Position numbers and translations under genes: made by a program
The notes under the pieces: generated by a model
Database searches by the model: none
What the model saw: only the letters and a program-made list of their open reading frames with translations
Told to the model about the DNA's origin: nothing
Shown here: positions 16,590-24,709 of the stretch, one piece after another
Layout of the letters: each line of letters opens with the position of its first letter
Numbering within the stretch: position 1 is the first letter of the stretch
DNA from: Candidatus Thiodubiliella endoseptemdiera
GTDB taxonomy: Bacteria > Pseudomonadota > Gammaproteobacteria > PS1 > Pseudothioglobaceae
Reading direction: 5' to 3'
DNA: 64,000 bases
NCBI GenBank assembly: GCA_013416635.1
Contig: JACCHT010000001.1
Location: 62,001 to 126,000, forward strand

Positions 16590-17180
16590 TTATAAATCAA
16601 CCCCTTTTTGTGCTTTGATGTTTGCCCTAAAAGCGTGCTTAATATCCTTCACTTCACTCACTGTGTCGGCAATCTCAATTAAACTATCTGAAGCGGCTCT
16701 GCCAGTGATAACGACATGCTGGTTGTTGGGGCGGTTATTTAGGGTATTTAAGATATTGGTTTCGTCGAGGTATTGGTAGCTAATCATATAGGTGAGTTCG
16801 TCGAGAACGACAAGGTTGATGGATTCATCTTTTAGGTATTGTTCAGCAACTGCCCAAGTTTCTTTGGCTTTTTGAGTGTCGTATTCTTTATCTTGAGTGT
16901 CCCAAGTGAAGCCAGTTTTCATAAAGGTGGTTTGTATATTTTTTTGTTGTGCTAGAAAAGCATCTTCGCCTGTGTCTTGTACGCCTTTTAGGAATTTGAC
17001 GATGGCAACTTGCATATCGTAGCCGAGTGCGCGACAGACCATACCGAGTGCGGATGAGGATTTGCCTTTGCCATTGCCTGTGAGTAGAACGATGATGCCT
17101 TTGTTAATGCTGGCTTCTTCTATACGAGCGTTGATGTGCGCTTTTTTGCGCTGCATGCGTTGTTTGTATTTATCGGGCAC
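16590..17180 (-). CDS. cobO: Cob(I)yrinic acid a,c-diamide adenosyltransferase
   Basis: This 196-residue cytoplasmic enzyme transfers the adenosyl group from ATP to cob(I)alamin or its precursors. It carries the family P-loop GNGKGKSS (about 35-42), with characteristic ALGMVCRALGYDMQVAIVKFLKG and LVVLDELTYMISYQYLD segments. Length and sequence fit the CobO/BtuR/CobA family. It lies downstream of a broken membrane-protein gene on the same strand and is part of the B12 uptake and salvage cluster. Confidence 0.93.
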   Translation of the reverse strand: MPDKYKQRMQRKKAHINARIEEASINKGIIVLLTGNGKGKSSSALGMVCRALGYDMQVAIVKFLKGVQDTGEDAFLAQQKNIQTTFMKTGFTWDTQDKEYDTQKAKETWAVAEQYLKDESINLVVLDELTYMISYQYLDETNILNTLNNRPNNQHVVITGRAASDSLIEIADTVSEVKDIKHAFRANIKAQKGVDL

Positions 17181-17184
17181 TATT

Positions 17185-17762
17185 TCAGATACTACTACGG
17201 AAATTTAACACAGGGACAATGCGTTGCACCAAGGTAAAAACCATTATTATTGCTGCTATTGTATATAAAGTTGTCGGGATTTCAATCACCGACCATTTTG
17301 CTAAATACGCAGGGAAATTAGCCCAACCTGTCTTGTTGAATGTTGTAGTAAAAAAGTAATAACTACTGGTAACAGCAAGCCATTGTACCGTCACAGTGGC
17401 GATAATCACAGATGCATTTTTAACAATATTATTATCCAAAGTCAATGAGCTGATATATTTACTCGACCAAAAAATACCGTAAAAAGTTAATGGCATTAGG
17501 CTATAAGCGGGGTAATGCAATTCGCACTAATTCCCTGATGCACAATCGCATAATTATCAATCACAACTGCACTAAAAATAATCACAAATGCTACCCAAAA
17601 CTTACGAAAATATACGCCAGTAATGAATAGGGCGGGAATAGTAAAGTCAGGCAAATGCACAAATGCCGATACCCAATTACTATGACCACGCGTGGCAATC
17701 ATTAATAACACCATAATAAATACGGCGAATAGTGTTGTGGTTTTGTTGATTTGATTTGTCAT
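17185..17762 (-). pseudogene. Membrane protein of the B12 cluster, frameshifted
   Basis: Two overlapping frames (17762-17496 and 17520-17185) make one polytopic membrane protein of about 190 residues if one C is restored to the run of four C (plus-strand G 17509-17512). The junction then reads CITPAYSLMPLTFYG. The N-terminal half has two or three hydrophobic segments and the motif RGHSNWVSAFVHLPDFTIPALFITGVYF; the C-terminal half has about three more. I do not know a tested function; its position between cobO and btuB suggests a part in cobalamin or cobalt biology. The ATG at 17762 follows AAAGAG, which is partly duplicated by MITE copy 3. The break is probably a base-calling error. Confidence 0.7.
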
Positions 17763-17775
17763 TGTTTATCTCTTT

Positions 17776-17936
17776 GAGACCTTTGCATAAATATGAATAA
17801 TCATCAAAACGCCATCTTTCATCAAATTACAAACTTTTTAAAAACACCCTTAGCCCTGCTAGGAGTGGATTTAAAAAATTTCCAATTTAATAAAATCTGT
17901 CATTTTGCTAATCATCCCTATTTATGCAAAGGTCTC
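17776..17936 (+). mobile_element. MITE-like element, copy 3
   Basis: It is 161 bp, with target duplication TCTTT on both sides. It is inserted 13 bp upstream of the membrane-protein ATG (minus strand), just outside its Shine-Dalgarno sequence. Confidence 0.92.
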
Positions 17937-17957
17937 TCTTTTTAAATGTTGTTTTAT

Positions 17958-17974
17958 TATTATGCAAAGGTCTC
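17958..17974 (+). mobile_element. Solo terminus of the MITE-like element
   Basis: Seventeen bases ending TATGCAAAGGTCTC match the right end of the 161-bp element, with no body attached. It lies 21 bp beyond copy 3 and may be a relic of an earlier insertion or a one-ended event. Confidence 0.7.
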
Positions 17975-17989
17975 ATTATATCTAAATTA

Positions 17990-18655
17990 TTACTGAAAAT
18001 CAGTAAAAACAAACCCATCTCGCTCAACTGTTTCTCCTTGTTTAAGGGCAACAGGTTTTGAAAAATCAGGTGAGTCATAGACCAAAGTGTGAAACTCGCC
18101 GTTTTCCCCGCAAAAGTCAATATGTGATGGTAAATCGGCAAGCAAATCGGGTTGATAATCTCTGCCTGCAAATTTTATGTCTAATTGTTTTGGATCAAGA
18201 CAGGCAATTTTTGCTTTGATACCAATTTTGACGATGATTTGGGCGAGTGTTTTGGTGTCTATACCCCAGCAGGGGAAAATTGGCTCAATCCCTGTGCCGT
18301 CCATTTGTGCAATGCGATAATCGCGAATATCTTGCAAATATAAATCTCCAAAAGCAATTGCATCAATTTTATCCCGTTGCAACCGCACCACAAAATCCCC
18401 CATAATCCGTTCGTATTGCTTATTTGAACACGGATAAGGAATCTCAATAATATGCAAAGGCAATCCAATACTATCCGCTTGTGCCTGTAATAAACACAGA
18501 CGCACCCCATGCATTGCCACTCGTTCAAATTTTTTATTCACCGTCGTAAAAAGACCTAAAAGTTCTATGCTTGGGTCTTTTTTGAGTAGGTGTAAGGCAT
18601 AAGCACTGTCCTTACCACTACTCCACGAGAGCAGGGTGCATTTAGAATTTATAAT
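17990..18655 (-). CDS. ATP-pyrophosphatase-like protein (diphthine-ammonia ligase / DPH6 superfamily)
   Basis: The product is an N-type ATP-pyrophosphatase of about 215 residues. The N terminus carries the PP-loop LLSWSSGKDSAYALHLLKK, and the C-terminal half has GIEPIFPCWG, GRDYQPDLL and CGENGEFHTLVYD, all typical of the DPH6-like family. In eukaryotes and archaea the family completes diphthamide; bacterial members are uncharacterised, and many lie near B12 genes. The frame overlaps the btuB stop and has no ATG, GTG or TTG before the PP-loop: only ATT at 18653-18655 is available upstream. Either that rare start is used, or a base is missing just after the ATG overlapping the btuB end (AAATGCACC). 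The first in-frame ATG at 18541 would delete the PP-loop. Confidence 0.78.
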   Translation of the reverse strand: MINSKCTLLSWSSGKDSAYALHLLKKDPSIELLGLFTTVNKKFERVAMHGVRLCLLQAQADSIGLPLHIIEIPYPCSNKQYERIMGDFVVRLQRDKIDAIAFGDLYLQDIRDYRIAQMDGTGIEPIFPCWGIDTKTLAQIIVKIGIKAKIACLDPKQLDIKFAGRDYQPDLLADLPSHIDFCGENGEFHTLVYDSPDFSKPVALKQGETVERDGFVFTDFQ

Positions 18656-20432
18656 TTAAACCAACTTCAATTGTTCTGCCGAGTTGATTGTAATCGCCAC
18701 GAGTTTTATCTGTTTCAGTATTAAAACTTGCAATCGAGTATTTTTTATCGGTAGCATTATTAACATTTAATGATATTTGCATCTTGTCATTAATGCCGTA
18801 TTTAGTTGATAAATTAAGTAATGTGTAGCCGCTTCTATCCCCATCGTATACCGTAGTAACTGACGACCTTCTAATTACTTGTATTCTTGAATTAAATTTA
18901 CCGTATTGCTTACTAAGTGTTAAGTTTGTGATATCACTTGGTCGTCTAACTTTTGTAAGACTATTGTTTTTTTTGCTTTTAGAATGAATATGATTAAAGT
19001 TTATATTGTAACTATCAATATTAGCATTGACTGATAATTCAACACCTTTTGCGAGATAATCGCCGGTGTTAAAATACCTTGGGCTAGTGCCAGTATATCC
19101 ACCATCCCAAGTAATGGCATCTTTTACCTTGTTTCTAAATATTTTTATAGATGAAAGACCCCAATAGTGCGTTTTTTCCACACCCAATTCTATACTTTTT
19201 GATTTTTCTGGTTGTAAATCTGGATTTGCACCCCAGCCATATAATCTACCGATAGAGGGTGCACTAAATGCTGTGCCGTAACCGCCTGTTAATTTAATAC
19301 CGTTATTAAGATATTTAGCAAGCCCTAAGTTGTAAATAGTTTCATTGCCAAATTTACTATGTTTGATATATCGAGCACCTGTATTAATGTCAATACTATT
19401 GATATTTTTTTGCCAGTTTACAAATAGATTTTTGCTTGATAATTTTTGATTATCTGTGGTATTTTTATCATCAATTTTTGACAAGCCAACATTGAGTAGG
19501 GCAGCATCAATTTTTATATCATTAAGTAAAGTTATAGAGGTGCTTTTGAACTTATCACCAATGGTTGTGGCATTCAATCCAGTATTACGACTGACTGTAG
19601 TTTGGGCAAGAGATAATTTAGTTTTCCAAATATCACTAATTTTTTTATTAGCATTAATTGCTACTCTACTAAATTTTCTATCTCCTAAATTTTCGTTATC
19701 TTTACCATCAAAATTGTCATATTCGGCTTTGTTTCTATTTTTTAAGTAACTAATATCAAATTTTTCATTACCCACTTTAATTTGTGTGAAAACATTACTT
19801 AAGCCATCTTTTTCACCATTTGTATCAGTTCTAGCATCTATGCCATCTGTTGTATATTTTTCATGGTTAAATCTTATAAAACCATCTTTATCACCATTAC
19901 TTGCTGATAGTGTGTAAGTTTTGGAATTATGTGTGCCAAATTTGGTGTTAACTGTTGCATGTTTTCCATTTGCGCCTTTTTTGGTGGTGATAGAAACAAC
20001 ACCTGCAATTGCAGATGAGCCATATAAAACAGACCCTGAACCTTTGACAATTTCTATTTTTTCAATATCACTAAGTGCAATGCCTGTTAATCCATAAGAT
20101 ATTGCTTTATTGCTGTCACTTAAGTCATTTATGCTAACACCATCAACTAAAAATAGAGTGTGGTGTGATTCACCGCCACGCATAAAGACAGCAGGTGTAT
20201 TGCCCGTTGCATTAAACAAGCCAATACTTGGCACAGTGGCTAAAAAATCTAAAAAAGTATTAGCACCTGTCGCTTCAATATCATTCGCATCAAAGGTCAA
20301 TGTTGAGGCAATTGAACCAATCACTGGGCTATCGGTGCGATATTCAGTATTGAGATAAATGGGAATAGGTCCGAGTGCTGCATTGGCATTTAGACTGACA
20401 ACGAGTGTTGCTATAGGCAAGATTTTTTTCAT
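18642..20432 (-). CDS. btuB: TonB-dependent vitamin B12 receptor
   Basis: This 596-residue outer-membrane receptor would import cobalamins with TonB energy. It has a signal peptide (MKKILPIATLVVSLNANA), an N-terminal plug (PAVFMRGGESHHTLFLVDGVSIND; KIEIVKGSGSVLYGSSAIAGVV) and a beta-barrel ending in Phe, the usual outer-membrane signature. I chose the ATG at 20432, preceded by AAGGAT; a frame extending 9 codons upstream starts inside the MITE and would spoil the signal peptide. A cobalamin riboswitch lies upstream on the same strand, but MITE copy 4 now separates it from the gene. The next gene overlaps its stop. Confidence 0.92.
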   Translation of the reverse strand: MKKILPIATLVVSLNANAALGPIPIYLNTEYRTDSPVIGSIASTLTFDANDIEATGANTFLDFLATVPSIGLFNATGNTPAVFMRGGESHHTLFLVDGVSINDLSDSNKAISYGLTGIALSDIEKIEIVKGSGSVLYGSSAIAGVVSITTKKGANGKHATVNTKFGTHNSKTYTLSASNGDKDGFIRFNHEKYTTDGIDARTDTNGEKDGLSNVFTQIKVGNEKFDISYLKNRNKAEYDNFDGKDNENLGDRKFSRVAINANKKISDIWKTKLSLAQTTVSRNTGLNATTIGDKFKSTSITLLNDIKIDAALLNVGLSKIDDKNTTDNQKLSSKNLFVNWQKNINSIDINTGARYIKHSKFGNETIYNLGLAKYLNNGIKLTGGYGTAFSAPSIGRLYGWGANPDLQPEKSKSIELGVEKTHYWGLSSIKIFRNKVKDAITWDGGYTGTSPRYFNTGDYLAKGVELSVNANIDSYNINFNHIHSKSKKNNSLTKVRRPSDITNLTLSKQYGKFNSRIQVIRRSSVTTVYDGDRSGYTLLNLSTKYGINDKMQISLNVNNATDKKYSIASFNTETDKTRGDYNQLGRTIEVGLNYKF

Positions 20433-20446
20433 GATTTCATCCTTGT

Positions 20447-20607
20447 GAGACCTTTGCATAAATATGAATAATCATCAAAACGCCATCTTTCATCAAATTA
20501 CAAACTTTTTAAAAACACCCTTAGCCCTGCTAGGAGTGGATTTAAAAAATTTCCAATTTAATAAAATCTGTCATTTTGCTAATCATCCCTATTTATGCAA
20601 AGGTCTC
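20447..20607 (+). mobile_element. MITE-like element, copy 4, between riboswitch and btuB
   Basis: It is 161 bp with a perfect CTTGT duplication on both sides. It sits 14 bp upstream of the btuB start codon, directly upstream of the Shine-Dalgarno sequence, and pushes the cobalamin riboswitch about 170 bp away from the gene it should control. Confidence 0.94.
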
Positions 20608-20611
20608 CTTG

Positions 20612-20745
20612 TGAAGTTAAACAATAATAATTATGTATCGGACGATGTTTATCGTTATGATGCACAAATATCGTTGCGAGGACAGCGTCGGATTTGCACC
20701 AACTTCCATAATCAAGTAGGAAATTATAGAGTTTATAAATAGTAT
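20612..20745 (-). promoter_or_regulatory. Cobalamin riboswitch upstream of btuB
   Basis: On the minus strand the conserved B12 core reads GGAAGTTGGTGCAAATCC, then GACGCTGTCCTCGCAACGAT, matching the riboswitch consensus GGAA-GGTG-AAATCC-GCTG-CC-CGCAAC. It is followed by TCCGATACA, a weak match to the closing box. The element faces btuB and lies in the gap between btuB and the divergent cobC. Binding of adenosylcobalamin normally lowers btuB expression. The exact 5' and 3' limits are estimates. Confidence 0.85.
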
Positions 20746-20798
20746 TATTTATCATAATATTAATAAAGTTTATGATAAAAGTTTGTATAATTAGTGAA

Positions 20799-21353
20799 AT
20801 GAAAATCACATTAATGCGACATGGGGAAGTGGAAGGCGGTGCAAAATATCGCGGAGTGACAGATGATAGACTGACGGCAAAGGGGCTGATACAGATGCAA
20901 CAGGCTGTTGAAGGGGTTGAGATTGGGGTGGTGTGGTCATCGCCTTTATTGCGTTGCTGTGAATTTGCTGAGTCGTTAGGTGATGTTGAGATTATTGCAA
21001 AATTGGCAGAGATTGATTTTGGTGATTGGGATGGATTGACCTATGAAGAGATTGTTAAGAGTAATGCGGAGAAAATGGCATTATTTCATCAACAGAAATA
21101 TACACCACCTAATGGGGAGTCATTAAGGGAATTTAAGCAACGAGTTGAGGAGGTTTGGCTGGCATTGATGGAGCGAAATGAAGATATTTTGGTGGTAACG
21201 CATGCGGGAGTGATACGAATGATTTTGAAAATTGTATTGGGATTAAAATTTCAAAAAGTTTTTAATTTTATGATTGGATATGGATGTTTAGTCGTGTTGA
21301 AAATAGATACAAATAGTGGGTTTGTGCAATTAGAGCAGGTGAAGAATTTATGA
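20799..21353 (+). CDS. cobC: Alpha-ribazole phosphatase (histidine phosphatase family)
   Basis: This 184-residue cytoplasmic enzyme removes the phosphate from alpha-ribazole phosphate or adenosylcobalamin phosphate in nucleotide-loop assembly. The phosphohistidine motif LMRHGE is at residues 5-10, IDFGDWDGLTYEE is in the middle, and the second catalytic His is in VVTHAGVIR. I chose the ATG at 20799 because it places MKITLMRHGE at the normal N terminus; an in-frame ATG at 20772 would add nine residues. It is the first gene of the cobC-cobU-cobT-cobS run and overlaps cobU by 4 bp. Confidence 0.9.
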   Translation: MKITLMRHGEVEGGAKYRGVTDDRLTAKGLIQMQQAVEGVEIGVVWSSPLLRCCEFAESLGDVEIIAKLAEIDFGDWDGLTYEEIVKSNAEKMALFHQQKYTPPNGESLREFKQRVEEVWLALMERNEDILVVTHAGVIRMILKIVLGLKFQKVFNFMIGYGCLVVLKIDTNSGFVQLEQVKNL

Positions 21354-21859
21354 TTTATTTTATTTTAGGCGGTGCAAGGTCAGGCAAGAGTAAATTGGCT
21401 GAAAAAACTGCATTGGACAGTGGTTTGGAAATGGTGTATTTGGCAACCGCAACAGCAGGCGATGAGGAAATGCATGCACGGATTGAACGACACAAACGAG
21501 ATAGGGATGAAGCATTTACCGTAATAGAAGAGCCGATTGAAATTGCCTCCGTGATTGAAAATATGGCAGGGGAAGTGTGTATTTTGGTGGATTGTTTAAC
21601 TTTGTGGTTGTTGAATATTTTGGAAGATTCACAAAGAGAAACGAAGATTGACGAATTATTGCATGTGTTGGCAACGACTCAGCACACAGTGATTTTAGTG
21701 AGTAATGAAGTTGGAAGTGGGGTTGTGCCATTGAGTCCATTGGGTCGAAAATTTGTTGATGAAAGTGGATTTTTACATCAGAAAATTGCCAAGGTAGCAG
21801 ACCGTGTTCAGCTTGTAATGGCTGGACTTAGCGTTAATTTAAAAGAGACCTTTGCATAA
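21350..21859 (+). CDS. cobU: Adenosylcobinamide kinase / guanylyltransferase
   Basis: This 169-residue bifunctional enzyme phosphorylates adenosylcobinamide and adds GMP. It has the P-loop GGARSGKS (residues 7-14), ATATAGDEEMHARIERHKRDR with the guanylylated His region, and VDCLTLWLLN. MITE copy 5 landed at the last codons: the present end LKETFA is read from the element, whereas the uninterrupted sequence would have ended LKGK just before cobT. The change affects only the extreme C terminus, so activity is probably kept. Confidence 0.92.
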   Translation: MIYFILGGARSGKSKLAEKTALDSGLEMVYLATATAGDEEMHARIERHKRDRDEAFTVIEEPIEIASVIENMAGEVCILVDCLTLWLLNILEDSQRETKIDELLHVLATTQHTVILVSNEVGSGVVPLSPLGRKFVDESGFLHQKIAKVADRVQLVMAGLSVNLKETFA

Positions 21860-22005
21860 ATAGGGATGATTAGCAAAATGACAGATTTTATTAAATTGGA
21901 AATTTTTTAAATCCACTCCTAGCAGGGCTAAGGGTGTTTTTAAAAAGTTTGTAATTTGATGAAAGATGGCGTTTTGATGATTATTCATATTTATGCAAAG
22001 GTCTC
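21845..22005 (-). mobile_element. MITE-like element, copy 5 (reverse orientation), inside the end of cobU
   Basis: It is 161 bp with a perfect TAAAA duplication. Relative to copies 1-4 it is inverted. It supplies the new cobU stop codon and lies 15 bp upstream of the cobT ATG, with the Shine-Dalgarno AAAAGGAAA kept on the cobT side. Confidence 0.93.
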
Positions 22006-22020
22006 TAAAAGGAAAATGAT

Positions 22021-23061
22021 ATGTGGTATTTAGAAGCAGTAAAAAAGATTGATAAAGCGATAGAGCAACAAGCAATTGATAGACAAAATGATTTGACTAA
22101 ACCGAAAGGTTCATTAGGTTTGTTAGAAGGATTGGCGACAAGATTGGCAGGGCGACAAGGAGTAATAAAGCCTAATGTTGATAAGATTCAAATTAGTGTT
22201 TTTGCAGGAGATAGCGGTATTGCTGATGAGCAGGTATCCTTATTTCCACAAGTGGTAACGATGCAAATGGTGCAGAATTTTGTGAGTAAAGGGGCGGCGA
22301 TTACGGTGCTGGCAGAGCAATATCAGGCAGATTTTGAAGTCATTGATGTAGGGGTTGCAAATCCTTTAATTGAGACGATAGGTGTGGTAAATCAGCGTGT
22401 GGCAGATGGAACGAAGAATTTTGCAATAACACAGGCGATGAATAAAGATGAATTGCAAAGTGCGTTGAATGCAGGGCAAGAGTGCGTGATGCGTGCGGAA
22501 AATAAAGGGGTTACTTTATTTATCGGTGGCGAGATGGGGATTGCGAACACCACTTGTGCGACGGCGATTTTGTGTGAATTGTTAGGTAAAACAGCGTCAG
22601 AATTAACAGGTGCGGGCACAGGATTGGATGACGCAGGTATTGAGCGTAAGGTGGCAGTGATTGGCAAAGCATTGGATAAATATCAGGTGGGCAATAATCC
22701 ACTAAAAGCATTGCAAACTTATGGCGGATTTGAAATTGTGGCATTGGCAGGGGCTTATATTGCTTGTGCTCAGCGTGGAATTAGCATTTTGGTCGATGGA
22801 TTTATTTCTACTACGGCGGCGTTGGCAGCCGTTAGAATTAATCCACAAGTGAAAGAATGGATGGAGTTTTCTCATCAGTCGGCTGAAAAAGGACATCGGT
22901 TGGTATTGAAGGAATTGGGTGTTAAGCCGATTTTGGATATGGGTATGCGATTGGGTGAAGGCAGTGGTGCTAGCGTGGCAATTGGAATTATGAAATCGGC
23001 ATGTTGTTTACATAATAATATGGCTACTTTTTCTGAGGCGATGGTGTTGGAAGGCAAATGA
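22021..23061 (+). CDS. cobT: Nicotinate-nucleotide--dimethylbenzimidazole phosphoribosyltransferase
   Basis: This 346-residue enzyme makes alpha-ribazole phosphate from dimethylbenzimidazole and nicotinate mononucleotide. Family motifs include LTKPKGSLGLLEGLATRLAG near the N terminus, FAGDSGIADEQVSLFPQ, FIGGEMGIANTTCATAI and RLGEGSGASVAIGI near the C terminus, where Glu is the catalytic base. The length is normal. AAAAGGAAA precedes the start. The stop overlaps the cobS start. Confidence 0.94.
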   Translation: MWYLEAVKKIDKAIEQQAIDRQNDLTKPKGSLGLLEGLATRLAGRQGVIKPNVDKIQISVFAGDSGIADEQVSLFPQVVTMQMVQNFVSKGAAITVLAEQYQADFEVIDVGVANPLIETIGVVNQRVADGTKNFAITQAMNKDELQSALNAGQECVMRAENKGVTLFIGGEMGIANTTCATAILCELLGKTASELTGAGTGLDDAGIERKVAVIGKALDKYQVGNNPLKALQTYGGFEIVALAGAYIACAQRGISILVDGFISTTAALAAVRINPQVKEWMEFSHQSAEKGHRLVLKELGVKPILDMGMRLGEGSGASVAIGIMKSACCLHNNMATFSEAMVLEGK

Positions 23062-23756
23062 GAGCGTTTTTTATTGCAGTGCAATTTATGACTAGAATCC
23101 CTGTGCCAATGCTTGGGGATATTGGTAAAAAAGAAATTGGTTTTTCGGTATTATTTTTCCCTTTAGTCGGATTATTGATTGGATTAATTTTGGTGGCAGT
23201 TGGGCATTTTCCATCACTTTCTGTGAGTGCAACAGCAGTTGTTTTGTTAATTGTAGCAACACTGATTAACGGGGCATTGCATTTAGATGGGCTGGGTGAT
23301 AGTGCAGATGCGTGGCTTTCTGGGGCAAAAAAAACACGGGCATTAGAGATTATGCAGGACTCGCATATTGGCAGTGCAGGCGTGGTGTCTATTGTGTTAA
23401 TTTTGTTAGCAAAGTATGTATTTTTGTTAGAAATTAATATCTTGGAATTGTTGATAATGCCCGTGGTGTCAAGGACAATGCCGATTTTTTTGATGTTGAA
23501 ATTTAACTATGTGCGTGAGAATGGAATTGCACGAGATATGGTAGATTTTGTGCCGAGAAAAATGGCAATGGCGATAGTGATGATGGTGCTGAGTATTGCC
23601 GTGTGGGTGAATTGGATGGGTGTTTTGATGATGTTAGTCGGCTTGTCTTTTTTGGTGCGAACAATGCAGGCGAGATTAGGGGGTTGGACGGGCGATGTAT
23701 TAGGTGCGGTGATTGAAATTAGCGAAGTATTATTTTTATTGGGGTGTATTTTGTGA
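23058..23756 (+). CDS. cobS: Adenosylcobinamide-GDP ribazoletransferase (cobalamin synthase)
   Basis: This 232-residue inner-membrane enzyme joins adenosylcobinamide-GDP and alpha-ribazole to finish cobalamin. It has the start MRAFFIAVQFMTRIPVP, the conserved NGALHLDGLGDSADAWLSG metal-binding region, MQDSHIGSAGVV and GGWTGDVLGAVIEISE, with about six hydrophobic segments. It overlaps cobT at ATGA and metR at GTGA, so all belong to one transcription unit. Confidence 0.94.
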   Translation: MRAFFIAVQFMTRIPVPMLGDIGKKEIGFSVLFFPLVGLLIGLILVAVGHFPSLSVSATAVVLLIVATLINGALHLDGLGDSADAWLSGAKKTRALEIMQDSHIGSAGVVSIVLILLAKYVFLLEINILELLIMPVVSRTMPIFLMLKFNYVRENGIARDMVDFVPRKMAMAIVMMVLSIAVWVNWMGVLMMLVGLSFLVRTMQARLGGWTGDVLGAVIEISEVLFLLGCIL

Positions 23757-24661
23757 TTGAAATTAGTCATTTAAATTTGATACAGGCATTGAAAAAGTAC
23801 GGTAATGTATCGGATGCAGCAGACAGTTTATTTATTACCCAGTCGGCATTATCGCACCAAATTAGACGACTGGAAACACTATTGGAAACGCTGATTTTTG
23901 TGCGTCATTCTGACCCACTGAAACTCACACCACATGGGCAACAATTATTGGATTTATCAAATGAGGTGTTGCCACGGATTCAGAATGCAGAACAACAGTT
24001 ATTGCAAGCGGAAGGCGGGCGATTGAATATTGCGATTGAATGTCACAGTTGTTTTGATTGGCTGATTCCGACTTTAGATGTCTTTCGAATAAAACAACCA
24101 ACAGTGGATTTTGATTTGTCATTGGCGTTCAGTTTTCAGCCAATGGAAGCGTTGAAAAATTATGATGTGGATATGGTGGTGACTTCCGACCCTATTAATG
24201 ATAAGAGTTTTGAGTATTTTCCATTGTTTAGCTATCAAATGTTGATGGTAATGTCATTTGAAAATTTATTGGCAAAGAAAGCCTATTTACAGCCCAAAGA
24301 TATTAAAAATCAGACGCTCTTAACCTATCCAGTGAGCCACGATAGATTAGATGTGTTCAATTATTTTCTAAAACCTGCCAAGGTAACACCAGCGACGCGT
24401 AAGGTAGAACTGCCGTTGATGATGATGCAATTGGTGTTGAATAATCAAGGTATTGTAACGATGCCAGAATGGGCGTTAACTGACACTCAAAAAGAGCAAA
24501 TTGCGCTCAAACCATTAGGCAAAGACGGCGTGTGGCGGGTGTTGTATCTCGCAGTACGCAAGGTAGACTTTGAGTTGGAATATATCCAAGATTTTATGGA
24601 TATCGCCAAAAAAGTTTCTTTTGATAATTTGGATAATATCAAAGACTCGTCAGGTTATTGA
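23753..24661 (+). CDS. metR: LysR-type regulator, MetR-like
   Basis: This 302-residue DNA-binding regulator has an N-terminal winged helix (NVSDAADSLFITQSALSHQIRRLE) and a ligand domain beginning NIAIECHSCFDWLIPTLDVF, which matches MetR closely. MetR senses homocysteine and controls methionine genes such as metE and metH. A GTG start at 23753 overlaps the cobS stop and gives the MetR-like N terminus VIEISHLNLIQAL. Its place after the B12 genes fits coordination of B12 supply with methionine synthesis; that link is inference. Confidence 0.88.
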   Translation: MIEISHLNLIQALKKYGNVSDAADSLFITQSALSHQIRRLETLLETLIFVRHSDPLKLTPHGQQLLDLSNEVLPRIQNAEQQLLQAEGGRLNIAIECHSCFDWLIPTLDVFRIKQPTVDFDLSLAFSFQPMEALKNYDVDMVVTSDPINDKSFEYFPLFSYQMLMVMSFENLLAKKAYLQPKDIKNQTLLTYPVSHDRLDVFNYFLKPAKVTPATRKVELPLMMMQLVLNNQGIVTMPEWALTDTQKEQIALKPLGKDGVWRVLYLAVRKVDFELEYIQDFMDIAKKVSFDNLDNIKDSSGY

Positions 24662-24709
24662 ATTCTGATAAAATTGTGCTTTAAATTAATCAACAAGGAG
24701 TTTGTTAAA

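Noticed and set aside
16423..16779. ORF antisense to cobO starting in the MITE end
   Set aside because: Most of it is antisense to the conserved cobO gene; its peptide shows no family features.
20464..20742. ORF spanning the MITE and the btuB upstream region
   Set aside because: It is the element's internal frame running through a riboswitch; no independent start signal.
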